This document shows positions 1 to 7,593 of a stretch of 11,332 bases of DNA, piece after piece. Both the position numbers and the translations under genes were made by a program. Each line of letters begins with the position of its first letter. Position 1 is the stretch's first letter. The stretch is taken from contig URTS01000055.1 of the NCBI GenBank assembly GCA_900550685.1, positions 1 through 11,332 on the forward strand. Reading direction: 5' to 3'. A model generated the notes under the pieces. The model did not search any database and was not told where the DNA came from. It was given only the letters and a program-made list of their open reading frames with translations. This DNA comes from an uncultured Oscillibacter sp. Lineage in GTDB: Bacteria > Bacillota > Clostridia > Oscillospirales > Oscillospiraceae.

Positions 1-109
1 AAACATTCCTTTAGAAAGTGCGAAAGCAATCGCTTTCTTCGTGTGCAGTTATACTTTTTAGTAATAGTAAAGATAACATAAGTTCATAAAAAAGTAAAGG
101 GACGACAAA

Positions 110-157
110 ATGTTATCTTTGGAGAAACAAAAAAGTATTTGTTTGTTTTTAAGTTAA
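110..157 (+). CDS. possible 15-residue leader peptide (speculative)
   Basis: ATG at 110 opens a 15-codon reading frame (MLSLEKQKSICLFLS) ending in TAA at 155-157. A Shine-Dalgarno-like AAAGGGA at 96-102 sits 7 bases before the ATG, which is good spacing. The last codons and the stop lie inside the inverted repeat 142-164, an arrangement that can occur in translation-coupled attenuation. Against it: the region is AT-rich so short ORFs arise by chance, no clear promoter is visible upstream, and the peptide shows no run of one regulatory amino acid. Treat it as a weak candidate only. Confidence 0.15.
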   Translation: MLSLEKQKSICLFLS

Positions 158-164
158 AAACAAA
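142..164. repeat. perfect AT-rich inverted repeat, 10-bp arms
   Basis: TTTGTTTTTA (142-151) and TAAAAACAAA (155-164) are exact reverse complements separated by AGT, and TTTT follows at 165-168. The shape resembles a terminator, but the stem has a single G-C pair per arm, so as an RNA hairpin it would be weak. It could be a regulator binding site, the remains of a terminator from an upstream gene, or an attenuator linked to the short frame at 110-157. Confidence 0.5.
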
Positions 165-241
165 TTTTGGGAAGTCCTTTTGTTTGCATGGACGCATCAA
201 AAATTCCGGGGAAATTACAAAAAAGTTCAGTGAAAAGAACG

Positions 242-253
242 TGACATATGTCA
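242..253. promoter_or_regulatory. perfect 12-bp palindrome, candidate operator
   Basis: TGACATATGTCA reads the same on both strands over all 12 bases. It abuts the -35 position of the weak promoter candidate at 254-282 and lies about 160 bases upstream of the first ATPase gene. Such a site fits a dimeric helix-turn-helix regulator. I cannot match it confidently to a known regulator's consensus, and there is no regulator gene in the window. Confidence 0.35.
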
Positions 254-282
254 TTTATTTTTAGCCGTCAAAGAAATATGAT
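254..282 (+). promoter_or_regulatory. weak sigma-A-type promoter candidate for the transporter operon
   Basis: TATGAT at 277-282 matches five of six bases of the -10 consensus. The hexamer 17 bases upstream, TTTATT at 254-259, matches the -35 consensus at only three positions. It is the best-placed pair I can find before the start codon at 416 and would give a leader of about 130 bases. The poor -35 would fit a promoter needing an activator, but this is inference. Another -10-like TATACT at 50-55 has no partner -35. Confidence 0.25.
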
Positions 283-311
283 AGCAAAAATCAATCGTTA
301 ATTTAATGTTG

Positions 312-334
312 CAAAGCGACAAAGTGCCAAAGCG
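312..334 (+). repeat. three short tandem repeats, CAAAGYG at 8-base period
   Basis: CAAAGCG (312-318), CAAAGTG (320-326) and CAAAGCG (328-334) follow each other with a period of exactly 8 bases. They lie downstream of the promoter candidate, in the presumed untranslated leader. No function is known to me; they may be a regulator site or a chance micro-repeat. Confidence 0.4.
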
Positions 335-362
335 GCTGAAATCTCAAACGCGAGGCTGAAAT
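334..362 (+). repeat. direct repeat GGCTGAAAT, 20-base period
   Basis: GGCTGAAAT occurs at 334-342 and again, exactly, at 354-362. The 20-base offset is close to two helical turns, so both copies would face the same side of the DNA. They sit between the promoter candidate and the start codon at 416. A regulator that binds direct repeats is possible; this is inference. Confidence 0.4.
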
Positions 363-415
363 GCATCGGTTCCGTTTAGAAGTGGAAACGCACAGAGGAA
401 AGGTGGGCATCAATC

Positions 416-1405
416 ATGTCAACACTGGTAGAATTCAAGAATTACAGCATGGGTTTTAAGGACGATGACGGAAAGGTCTACAATCTGATCGACCATCTGA
501 ATATGCAGTTGGAAGAAGGAAAGGCTTTGGGGATCGTAGGCGAATCCGGCTGCGGCAAAAGCATGACCAGCCTTTCTCTGATGCGGCTTCTGCCGGCAGC
601 GGCCTCTGTACAGGGAGGAGAGATCCTGCTGGAAGGACAGGATCTGCTGAAAAAGTCTGAGCCGGAGATGGAAAAGATTCGGGGCCGACAGATCGCAATG
701 ATCTTTCAGGAGCCAATGACAGCGCTGAATCCAGTCATGACGATCGGCAAGCAGATTGGCGAATGCCTGAAGCTGCACCATCCGGAAATGAAGGAAGATG
801 AGATCCGGAAGCAGGTCTGTGAGGCGCTGAATGATGTGGGCATTGCCAATCCGGAGACCCGGATCAATCAATATCCGCATGAGTTTTCCGGCGGTATGCG
901 CCAGCGGGTAATGATCGCCATGGCCATTATCAACCATCCCACCATACTGATCGCTGACGAACCGACCACCGCATTGGATGTAACGATTCAGGCGCAGATC
1001 CTGGATATCATGCGCCGCCTGAAGGGAACCTCCGGCAGTCTGATGCTGATTACGCACAATCTGGGGATCGTGGCGGAGATCTGCGAGGAGGTGGTGGTGA
1101 TGTATGCGGGCCGTGCCATTGAGCGTGGCACACTGAAAGCTATTTTCGACAATCCCCTGCATCCCTACACCCAGGGGCTGATGGCCTCCGTACCTACTAT
1201 GCGCAGTGAGAAGAAGCCGCTCTACACCATACCCGGCACTGTGCCTACCGTGTATGATTTTAAGGAGGGGTGCCGGTTTGCAGATCGCTGCCAACATTGC
1301 ACGGAGGAGTGCCGCACCAAAATTCCACCGGTAAAGCGGGTGGGAGAAGACCATATCGTTCAATGCTGGATGAACTTTGAAGGGGAGGAACCGTACCATG
1401 AGTGA
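416..1405 (+). CDS. peptide ABC transporter ATPase, OppD/DppD type
   Basis: This is the first of two cytoplasmic ATPases that power import by the peptide/nickel class of ABC transporters. The 329-residue product has Walker A GESGCGKS (42-49), Q-loop Gln98, a signature FSGGM (157-161), Walker B with Asp181-Glu182, and switch His214. The C-terminal tail has the family's oligopeptide-transporter extension with Cys286, Cys292, Cys295, Cys299 and Cys317, resembling the iron-sulfur-binding cysteine set of DppD/OppD proteins. The ATG at 416 is preceded by AAAGGTGG (399-406) at 9 bases. Its end overlaps the next gene by 8 bases, implying translational coupling. Substrate cannot be told from the ATPase, so Opp versus Dpp is undecided. 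Confidence 0.95.
   Translation: MSTLVEFKNYSMGFKDDDGKVYNLIDHLNMQLEEGKALGIVGESGCGKSMTSLSLMRLLPAAASVQGGEILLEGQDLLKKSEPEMEKIRGRQIAMIFQEPMTALNPVMTIGKQIGECLKLHHPEMKEDEIRKQVCEALNDVGIANPETRINQYPHEFSGGMRQRVMIAMAIINHPTILIADEPTTALDVTIQAQILDIMRRLKGTSGSLMLITHNLGIVAEICEEVVVMYAGRAIERGTLKAIFDNPLHPYTQGLMASVPTMRSEKKPLYTIPGTVPTVYDFKEGCRFADRCQHCTEECRTKIPPVKRVGEDHIVQCWMNFEGEEPYHE
1382..1388 (+). promoter_or_regulatory. ribosome binding site fixing the second ATPase start
   Basis: GGGGAGG lies 9 bases before the ATG at 1398. This supports 1398 rather than the in-frame upstream ATG at 1377, which would add seven residues (MKGRNRT) unlike the family N-terminus. Confidence 0.7.
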
Positions 1406-2393
1406 AAAAAAGGAAACCCCCATTTTGAAAGCAGAGCATCTGACTAAGATGTTCCCTGTGAAAAAGCGAAAGCTGATTGAGAAACAGAAATACGTGCACG
1501 CCGTAGAGGATGTCAGTTTCGAGGTCTATCCCGGCGAGGTGCTGGGAATCGTGGGAGAATCCGGTTCCGGTAAGTCCACGTTGGCCCGAACGATCCTTGC
1601 GCTGACGCCCTCCACCTCCGGTCAGGTGTTTTATCAGGGAGAGGACATTACGGACTTCAAAGTATCTGCCGGCGAAAAGCGTCGCCTGCGCAGTGAGATA
1701 CAGATGATCTTTCAGGATCCCTACGCCAGCCTGAACCCCAAAATCAAGATCGGCAATGCGATCGCCGAGCCAATGCTGCTTCACGGTCAGGCATCCAATT
1801 ATGCTGAGGCAAAGGAAAAGATCCAGCACCTGCTGGAAGTCGTGGGGCTGCAGCCTGCGGTGTTCGACCGATATCCCCATGAGTTCTCAGGCGGTCAGCG
1901 GCAGCGTATTGGCATCGTCCGGGCTCTGGCGGTGAATCCAAAGCTGATTTTTTGCGATGAGTCCGTTTCCGCACTGGATGTTTCCGTACAGGCGCAGATT
2001 TTGAACCTGTTTCAAAGTCTGAAGGAGCAGTTTCATCTGACTTATGTGTTCATTGGCCACGATTTGGCAGTGGTTCGCTATATCAGTGACCGGGTCATGG
2101 TGATGTACTTGGGCAAGGTCATGGAGATCGCCCCGTACAGTGAACTGACGGGGGACAATATCCATCCATATACCCGGGCTCTGCTTTCCGCTGTACCGGA
2201 GCCCAGCACCACGCTCCACAAGGAGCGGATTCTGCTGGAGGGGGATATTCCCAGCGCAGTAGATCCCCCGGCAGGCTGCCGCTTCTGCCAACGCTGCTTC
2301 ATGGCAAAGCCCATTTGTTTCGAGCAGGAGCCGGACATGAAAACGGTGGGACCTGGTCACTGCGTGCGCTGTCACTTTGCAAAGGAGGGTTGA
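1398..2393 (+). CDS. peptide ABC transporter ATPase, OppF/DppF type
   Basis: This is the partner ATPase, which would form a heterodimer with the product of the gene at 416. The 331-residue protein has Walker A GESGSGKS (53-60), Q-loop Gln106, a canonical FSGGQ signature (163-167), Walker B with Asp187-Glu188 and switch His221. Its signature is the classical SGGQ, while the partner has SGGM. The C-terminal extension has Cys294, Cys297, Cys300, Cys307, Cys322 and Cys325, again like the iron-sulfur-type tail of this family. The start at 1398 overlaps the previous stop by 8 bases; the next gene starts 3 bases after this stop. One operon with its neighbours is very likely. Confidence 0.95.
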   Translation: MSEKKETPILKAEHLTKMFPVKKRKLIEKQKYVHAVEDVSFEVYPGEVLGIVGESGSGKSTLARTILALTPSTSGQVFYQGEDITDFKVSAGEKRRLRSEIQMIFQDPYASLNPKIKIGNAIAEPMLLHGQASNYAEAKEKIQHLLEVVGLQPAVFDRYPHEFSGGQRQRIGIVRALAVNPKLIFCDESVSALDVSVQAQILNLFQSLKEQFHLTYVFIGHDLAVVRYISDRVMVMYLGKVMEIAPYSELTGDNIHPYTRALLSAVPEPSTTLHKERILLEGDIPSAVDPPAGCRFCQRCFMAKPICFEQEPDMKTVGPGHCVRCHFAKEG

Positions 2394-2396
2394 TCG

Positions 2397-3359
2397 ATGG
2401 TTCGTTATCTTCTGAAACGTCTCGGGCGGGGTATTCTGACGATCCTGCTCTCCGTGACGCTGGTATTCTTTATTGTCCGTGCTATGCCCTCCAATCCCGT
2501 AGATCTGATGGTCAGTCCTCAGATGTCCGAGGACGCGCAGCAGGCACTGATCGAGGAGTTCGGCCTGGACCAGTCGAAGCTGACCCAGTACGGCCTCTAT
2601 ATGAAGGAGCTGCTTCACGGCAACATGGGAACCAGCTTTGCCAAGCGAATTCCGGTTTCCCAGTATATTGCGGAAAAGCTGCCTTGGACGCTGCTGCTTT
2701 TGGCGGCAGTCATGCTGATCGTCATTCTGGTTGGCATCAGCGTGGGCCTGTACGCGGCAGCCCACAAAGGAAAACTTTCGGACCGGATCATCAGCGTGCT
2801 GGTGACGATGGGAATATCTGTGTTCATTCCCTTTATGGCGTTCCTGCTGCTGTACCTTTTTTCCTTTAAGCTGAAGCTGCTGCCTACCGGCGGCGCGTAT
2901 ACGCCGCCCAAGGGCACCGGCTGGTCTTATTACGGTGACGTTGCCAAGCATCTGATCCTTCCTGCTATTGCCCTGTCCATCACCAACCTTGCTAATGCGG
3001 TGCTGTATACCCGCAACAGCATGATCGACGTGCTGCATGAGGACTATATTCGCACCGCTTACGCCAAGGGAAATAACGAGGGGCGTGTACTTCGCGTCCA
3101 TGCGCTGAAAAACGCACTGATCCCCACTGTGACGGTCATTGGTATGCAGATTGGATTCATGGTAGGCGGCGCCACGGTGACGGAAACGGTATTCTCCTGG
3201 CCGGGCATCGGCCGGATGGTCTATGACGCTGTGAATGCACTGGATTACCCTGTGCTTCAGGGGGCGTTTCTTGTGATGGCGGTAGCTGTGGTGATCATGA
3301 GCTTTCTCACTGATCTCGTGGTCGCTTGGCTGGATCCCCGAATCAAGCTGGGAGGTTGA
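2397..3359 (+). CDS. peptide ABC transporter permease, DppB/OppB type
   Basis: This is an inner-membrane permease subunit of the importer, 320 residues, the usual DppB length. It shows an N-terminal membrane helix (about 9-28), an external loop, and five further hydrophobic segments (about 97-120, 131-156, 184-206, 241-262, 285-310). The cytoplasmic EAA loop that docks on the ATPases is at about 215-240, with the YIRTAYAKG core and the following HALKNALIP. The FSWPGIG stretch near 266-272 and the C-terminal DPRIKLGG are also typical of the family. AAAGGAGG at 2381-2388 precedes the ATG by 8 bases. The gene lies 3 bases after the second ATPase and 2 bases before the second permease. Confidence 0.95.
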   Translation: MVRYLLKRLGRGILTILLSVTLVFFIVRAMPSNPVDLMVSPQMSEDAQQALIEEFGLDQSKLTQYGLYMKELLHGNMGTSFAKRIPVSQYIAEKLPWTLLLLAAVMLIVILVGISVGLYAAAHKGKLSDRIISVLVTMGISVFIPFMAFLLLYLFSFKLKLLPTGGAYTPPKGTGWSYYGDVAKHLILPAIALSITNLANAVLYTRNSMIDVLHEDYIRTAYAKGNNEGRVLRVHALKNALIPTVTVIGMQIGFMVGGATVTETVFSWPGIGRMVYDAVNALDYPVLQGAFLVMAVAVVIMSFLTDLVVAWLDPRIKLGG

Positions 3360-3361
3360 TT

Positions 3362-4207
3362 ATGAAAGAACGAAAAGGCTTCCTCTATTATTTTGTGCGT
3401 AATCGCAACGGTATGATCGGCATGATCGGCGTCTTGCTGATTGTGCTGATCGGCCTGGTGGGGCCGATGCTGATCACCAAACCAGATGGCTACACGCAGG
3501 ATATCCTTCAAGCTCCCAGCGCTCTGCACTGGTTGGGAACCGATAACATTGGTCTGGATATTTTTGCAGAACTGATCTGGGGCGCCCGCACCTCACTGTA
3601 CGTTTCCGTTATGGCTATGCTCATTGCTGGCGTGATCGGCATACCTGTGGGCCTGCTGTGCGGCTATAATACCGGCTGGCTCCGGGAAGTGATCGACGGC
3701 TTCATTGACATTTTTATGACGCTGCCCATGCTGCCGCTGATGATTATTATTGCGGCGGTAATGGGAACCTCCATTACCAACGTGGCGATCATCTTAGGTA
3801 TATTCTCCTGGCCGCAGCTGGCCCGTGTAACAAAGAACAGCACCATGAAGATCCGGGAGATGCAGTATATTGAGGCCTGCACCTGTCTGGGACTCTCCAA
3901 GCCCCGGATCCTCTTCAAGCACATACTCATCAACGCTACCGGCCCGGTGTTCGTCAATATGACACTGGTGATGGCCTCCGCCGTGCTGACGGAAGCCAGC
4001 CTGAGCTTTCTTGGCTTGGGTGATCCGACCACTTGGAGCTGGGGGACCATGCTCAAGCGGGCGTGGGGGCAGAACGCGGTGATCAGCAACCCCAATCCCT
4101 GGTGGTGGTGGCTGCTGCCCAGTTTGTGCATCGTGGTGTATGTGGTTTGCTTCAATTTGCTGGGAACGGCCATCAATGACAGTCTCAGCCCTAAATCCAG
4201 AGAGTGA
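3362..4207 (+). CDS. peptide ABC transporter permease, DppC/OppC type
   Basis: This is the second permease, pairing with the DppB-type protein. The 281-residue product has the DppC hallmark HWLGTDNIGLDIF at about 56-68 after the first helix. Later helices fall at roughly 78-101, 113-133, 139-150, 196-217 and 247-271. The EAA loop is at about 167-198 and reads MQYIEACTCLGLS, with Cys where most homologues have Arg/Ala-Lys. A run of four Trp (247-250) opens the last helix. The start is taken at 3362, since GGGAGG at 3350-3355 lies 6 bases upstream and the in-frame ATG at 3326 would run into the previous gene. The C-terminus ends in a short basic tail. Confidence 0.95.
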   Translation: MKERKGFLYYFVRNRNGMIGMIGVLLIVLIGLVGPMLITKPDGYTQDILQAPSALHWLGTDNIGLDIFAELIWGARTSLYVSVMAMLIAGVIGIPVGLLCGYNTGWLREVIDGFIDIFMTLPMLPLMIIIAAVMGTSITNVAIILGIFSWPQLARVTKNSTMKIREMQYIEACTCLGLSKPRILFKHILINATGPVFVNMTLVMASAVLTEASLSFLGLGDPTTWSWGTMLKRAWGQNAVISNPNPWWWWLLPSLCIVVYVVCFNLLGTAINDSLSPKSRE

Positions 4208-4211
4208 TCGG

Positions 4212-4218
4212 AAAGGAG
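4212..4218 (+). promoter_or_regulatory. ribosome binding site fixing the deacylase start
   Basis: AAAGGAG sits 9 bases before ATG 4228. It rules against the in-frame GTG at 4204, which overlaps the previous stop codon and has no such site. Confidence 0.7.
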
Positions 4219-4227
4219 TACAAACGT

Positions 4228-5847
4228 ATGTATGATTATCTGATTAAAAACGGCTTGGTAGTGGATGGTTCCGGAAAGCCTGCTGTTAAAGCGGATGTTG
4301 CGGTAAAGGGTGATAAGGTAGCCCGCATTGCCCCTGATATTCAGGAGCCTGCCGCCGAGGTATACGATGCCGCCGGCAAATACGTGATTCCCGGCCTTAT
4401 CGACCCCCACGTTCACGAGGAATGGTATTGCTTTGACGATGGGCGCTATGAGTCCTATATCCGTCAGGGTGTGACCACTCTGATAAACGGCAATTGCAGC
4501 CACAGTATTACACCCGGACATAAAAAGGAAGTATTGGACTACTATCTGGGAAACGGCCTTGTGGGACTGAAGCAGTATCAGCGCTACCTGCAGGACTGGC
4601 CCGACTGGCATGATTTTGAGAGCTATGCCCAGGCTGTGGAACAGGTGGGGACCAACTGCAACTTTGTCACCCTGTTGGGCCACGGCAGTATCCGCCAGTA
4701 TGTGATGCATGGTGCCTATAATCGGGCGCCGGACGAGTTGGAGCAGGCACAGATTGAAAACATCATCCGCCACAACATGGATCAGGGCGCCTGGGGCATT
4801 TCCTTCGGTCTGGACTATGTCCCCAGCCGGTATGCCTCCATGGAAGAACTGTGTAATGTAGTCAGTCAGATCAAGCGGTATGATGCGGTTTCCGCAGCCC
4901 ATCTCCGCCATCAGATCGGTATTCCCGAGTCTACTGCGGAATTCTGCGAGGTGGGCCGCCGCACCGGTGCCAAGATCCAGATCTCTCATCTGGCTTCCGC
5001 TGTGCCTGAGGCATATGACATTGCGCTGAAAGCCATCGAAGAAGACGGCGTTCGCGCCCGGATCGATGTGATCCCCAGCAGTGTGGGACACTGCACCGGC
5101 AAAGAGCGGATGCTGCTGTTCACCATGGCCCTCAGCGACGAGCTGTTCAGTCAGGGCATTGAGGGTGTCAAGAGAGCCTTGCATACACCCGAGGGCCGGG
5201 CAATGATCAAGAAGGATAACTATACCTTTGCCGGCTCTAAGGACAAGGTCTACATTGTCAATTCCGATGATCCGCACCTGGAAAACCGGTCTGTCCGGGA
5301 TATCGCGCAGGAGCGGGGCATCGACGAGGATGACTGCATGCTGGATCTGCTGGGCGATGAGAAGAACTATGTGTTCTGGCTCAACGCTCCCGCCGCCAAT
5401 GTGCCCAGCAATTTTATCGACCACTGTGAATCCATCGTGAAGAATCCCTATGTTTCCGTGGGCAGCGACACCATCATGGGCGATCCTGCGGATCCTTATG
5501 ATTGGTACGAGATCCGACGCCGGGGCGGGTTCGCCATTTTCGCACAGATGTATGTGGGCAAGGGCGTTCCCTATGAAGAGGTTGTCCGCAGAAATACCAG
5601 CATGGTGGCCGATCACTTCGGCATCTATAAGCGGGGCCGCCTGGTGGAGGGCAATTACGCCGACATCGCCGTGATCGATCTGCCCAATTACCGGTATCCG
5701 GAGATGGATCAGATGCAGTACAAAACACCGCAGATGAATGCCACAGGCTGCGATCTGGTGCTATGCAACGGCAAGGTCGAGCTGAAAGACGGCGACCTGA
5801 TGAGAACCTACGCAGGTCGTGTCCTTCGGAAAAATGCCCAGGGCTGA
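4228..5847 (+). CDS. N-acyl-D-amino-acid deacylase family amidohydrolase
   Basis: This is a cytoplasmic zinc-type amidohydrolase, 539 residues, with no signal peptide. It starts with the small beta-sandwich part (MYDYLIKNGLVVDGSG), then the barrel with the metal pair His61-x-His63 in GLIDPHVH, Cys90 in NGNCSHS, His225 in AAHLR, His254 in ISHL and Asp414 in GSD. The 27-residue gap from His63 to Cys90 equals that between His69 and Cys96 of the Alcaligenes D-aminoacylase (from memory), and the later ligands also fit. The family normally cleaves N-acyl-D-amino acids to a fatty or acetic acid plus D-amino acid. Oddities: the usual HPRxxGxF substrate motif reads EIRRRGGF (428-435), and the usual GNCG is GNCS. 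Specificity may therefore differ, and a cyclic amide or peptide substrate is possible. Its place inside the importer operon suggests it acts on the imported compound. Confidence 0.85.
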   Translation: MYDYLIKNGLVVDGSGKPAVKADVAVKGDKVARIAPDIQEPAAEVYDAAGKYVIPGLIDPHVHEEWYCFDDGRYESYIRQGVTTLINGNCSHSITPGHKKEVLDYYLGNGLVGLKQYQRYLQDWPDWHDFESYAQAVEQVGTNCNFVTLLGHGSIRQYVMHGAYNRAPDELEQAQIENIIRHNMDQGAWGISFGLDYVPSRYASMEELCNVVSQIKRYDAVSAAHLRHQIGIPESTAEFCEVGRRTGAKIQISHLASAVPEAYDIALKAIEEDGVRARIDVIPSSVGHCTGKERMLLFTMALSDELFSQGIEGVKRALHTPEGRAMIKKDNYTFAGSKDKVYIVNSDDPHLENRSVRDIAQERGIDEDDCMLDLLGDEKNYVFWLNAPAANVPSNFIDHCESIVKNPYVSVGSDTIMGDPADPYDWYEIRRRGGFAIFAQMYVGKGVPYEEVVRRNTSMVADHFGIYKRGRLVEGNYADIAVIDLPNYRYPEMDQMQYKTPQMNATGCDLVLCNGKVELKDGDLMRTYAGRVLRKNAQG

Positions 5848-5901
5848 GCGTCGGCCCAATCAATTTCAAGCGTTGCAGCGAAGCTGTGATGAAATATTAC
5901 T

Positions 5902-5907
5902 GGAGGT
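5902..5907 (+). promoter_or_regulatory. ribosome binding site of the binding lipoprotein
   Basis: GGAGGT is placed 6 bases before ATG 5914, at the end of the 66-base gap after the deacylase gene. That gap shows no clear terminator, so transcription probably continues from the genes upstream. Confidence 0.65.
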
Positions 5908-5913
5908 AACAAC

Positions 5914-7557
5914 ATGAAAAAGTTTCTTGCACTCGCGCTGTCTCTCTGTCTGGTGCTTTCCCTGGCAGCCTGCGGCGGCAAGAAGGCGGACGACACCGCC
6001 GACAATGACAACACCGCGTCCGACACCACCGAAGGCCCCAAGGCCGGCGGTACCGTGCGGGTGGGCCTGAACTGTGCTCCCGTGAGCATGAACATCTGGT
6101 GCCAGAATGACCTGAACTCTGCCACCATTATGAATCTGGTCTGCCCCAACCCCGTGGCTATGGACGATGACGGCAACAAGTATGACTACCTGACCGAGTC
6201 TTCTGAGTCCAACGAGGACTGCACCGTCTGGACCATCAAGCTGAAGGAACTCTACTGGAACGACGGCACCCCCGTCACCTCTGAGGATCTGCTGTTCACC
6301 GCCAAGTACGGTGTGGAGCATCACATCGGCTTCTTCGACAGCTACTATGGCCTGGTGGATCCCGACAAGTCCTCCTGCCTGGATGACCGCACCGTGGAGT
6401 TCGTTCTGACTTCCGGCAACGTGAACTTCTGGAAGGGCGCCGGCTTCTGGATGCCCATTATGCGGGAGAGCGAGTGGTCCTCTGTGGAGGAGCCCACCAC
6501 CTATTCTTACTCCGGCGCTGGTTATGGCCCCTACTATATTTCCGAGTGGGTGGACGGCGAGTATGTGACCCTGGAGCGGAACCCCTACTTCACCCTGGCC
6601 AACGACGGCACCGGCGCTTATATTGATGAAGTGGTGTTCCGCGTCTACACCGATGAAAACGCCATGGTGCTGGCTCTGCAGAACGGTGAAATCGACGTCT
6701 GCGCCAACTTCCTCAGCGCTTCTTCCATCTCCCAGCTGCAGAGCAACCCCAACTATCAGATTGACACCGTTGGTTCTCTGGGCTATGCACTCATCACCTT
6801 CTCTCAGACCAATGAACTGCTGCAGGATGTGAACGTCCGTAAGGCCCTGGCCGCCAGCTGCGACCGTGAGGCTTTGGTGAACGTGGCCATGTCCGGAGCT
6901 GCCACTCCCATGTACACCCCCATTAGCCCCATTTACAGCGACTTCACCGCTTCCAACATCCGTCAGCCCGAGTTTGACACCGCTGCCGCCGCTTCCATTT
7001 TGGAAAACGCCGGCTATGTGGACACCAACGGCGACGGCATCCGCGAGAGCGCCAACGGCAAGCCTCTGAGTTTCACCATCACCTACAAGAGCACCCTGAC
7101 CAACGTGGACGGCGTTATGTCCATCTTGTCCTCTGACTTTGCCAAGGCCGGCGTGGAACTGAAGCTGCAGCCTGTGGATGCTGCTACCTTCTCCGCCAAC
7201 GTGACCCAGGGCCACCAGTATGACATCAGCTACAGCAGCTGGGGCAGCATCGACGACGTGGACACCACCCTGCTGACCTGCTTCGGCATTGGCCAGACCC
7301 TGAACTTCATGGAGTTCAACAGCCAGGAGCAGGAGGACCTGCTGCAGGCTATGCAGAGTGAAACCGACTACAACAAGCGTGTGGAACTGCTGAACGAATG
7401 GCAGACCTGGTTCGTGGAGAACCTGCCCTGCTGCCACCTGTTCGTGCCCAACAACACCTATGCCGCCGACACCACCAACTTCATCGGCTGGCACCTGTCC
7501 CCCGGCAACAGCGCCTTCCTGGCCTGCGCCAACTTTGTCAACGTCTACGCGAAATAA
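5914..7557 (+). CDS. peptide-binding lipoprotein of the ABC importer (SBP family 5)
   Basis: This is the extracellular solute-binding component, 547 residues. A lipoprotein signal (MKKFLALALS start, lipobox LAAC with Cys20) predicts attachment to the outer face of the cytoplasmic membrane, followed by an Asp/Thr-rich linker to about residue 42. Family-5 marks are the WNDGTPVTSEDLLF block at 115-128 and the GAGYGPYYISEW block at 201-212, followed by VTLERNPYF. The gene ends the importer operon rather than starting it, as is common for Dpp-type operons. Its codon use is strongly skewed to C-ending codons such as AAC, GAC and ACC, and to CTG, compared with the permeases, suggesting high expression; the terminator hairpin directly after it would also protect its mRNA end. 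Ligand cannot be read from sequence; a dipeptide, oligopeptide or related amide is likely. Confidence 0.93.
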   Translation: MKKFLALALSLCLVLSLAACGGKKADDTADNDNTASDTTEGPKAGGTVRVGLNCAPVSMNIWCQNDLNSATIMNLVCPNPVAMDDDGNKYDYLTESSESNEDCTVWTIKLKELYWNDGTPVTSEDLLFTAKYGVEHHIGFFDSYYGLVDPDKSSCLDDRTVEFVLTSGNVNFWKGAGFWMPIMRESEWSSVEEPTTYSYSGAGYGPYYISEWVDGEYVTLERNPYFTLANDGTGAYIDEVVFRVYTDENAMVLALQNGEIDVCANFLSASSISQLQSNPNYQIDTVGSLGYALITFSQTNELLQDVNVRKALAASCDREALVNVAMSGAATPMYTPISPIYSDFTASNIRQPEFDTAAAASILENAGYVDTNGDGIRESANGKPLSFTITYKSTLTNVDGVMSILSSDFAKAGVELKLQPVDAATFSANVTQGHQYDISYSSWGSIDDVDTTLLTCFGIGQTLNFMEFNSQEQEDLLQAMQSETDYNKRVELLNEWQTWFVENLPCCHLFVPNNTYAADTTNFIGWHLSPGNSAFLACANFVNVYAK

Positions 7558-7593
7558 AGCGCCCCTGCTGATTCGTATGTAATGATCGCATGG

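Larger units (their letters stand above)
1..415. other. AT-rich upstream region without a convincing gene
   Basis: This stretch is visibly richer in A and T than the genes downstream and contains no ORF of normal length on either strand. It probably carries the promoter and control sites of the transporter operon that starts at 416. Structured elements inside it are listed separately: an inverted repeat at 142-164, a palindrome at 242-253, a weak promoter candidate at 254-282, and short direct repeats at 312-334 and 334-362. A short imperfect stem (GAAAGC at 22-27 against GCTTTC at 32-37) lies near the left edge with no T-run after it. I recognise no riboswitch or T-box. Confidence 0.6.

Noticed and set aside
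13..38. Stem-like AGAAAG/CTTTCT and GAAAGC/GCTTTC pairs near the left edge, possible terminator or catabolite (cre) site
   Set aside because: The stem is only 6 bases, no T-run follows, and it does not match the cre consensus over its core.
142..164. Classical intrinsic terminator of an upstream gene
   Set aside because: The stem has one G-C pair per arm, so it would be thermodynamically weak. It was kept only as an inverted repeat.
2315..2869. Forward frame of 184 codons overlapping the end of the second ATPase and the start of the first permease
   Set aside because: It is out of frame with two well-supported genes, and its product has no recognisable domain.
3664..5616. Very long reverse-strand open frame (650 codons), and similar long reverse frames at 7545-9770, 5866-7752, 1887-3101 and 10066-11286
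   Set aside because: They lie opposite clearly recognisable genes, have no family motifs, and are rich in His, Val and Gln in the manner of antisense readings of codon-biased DNA. They are treated as shadows.
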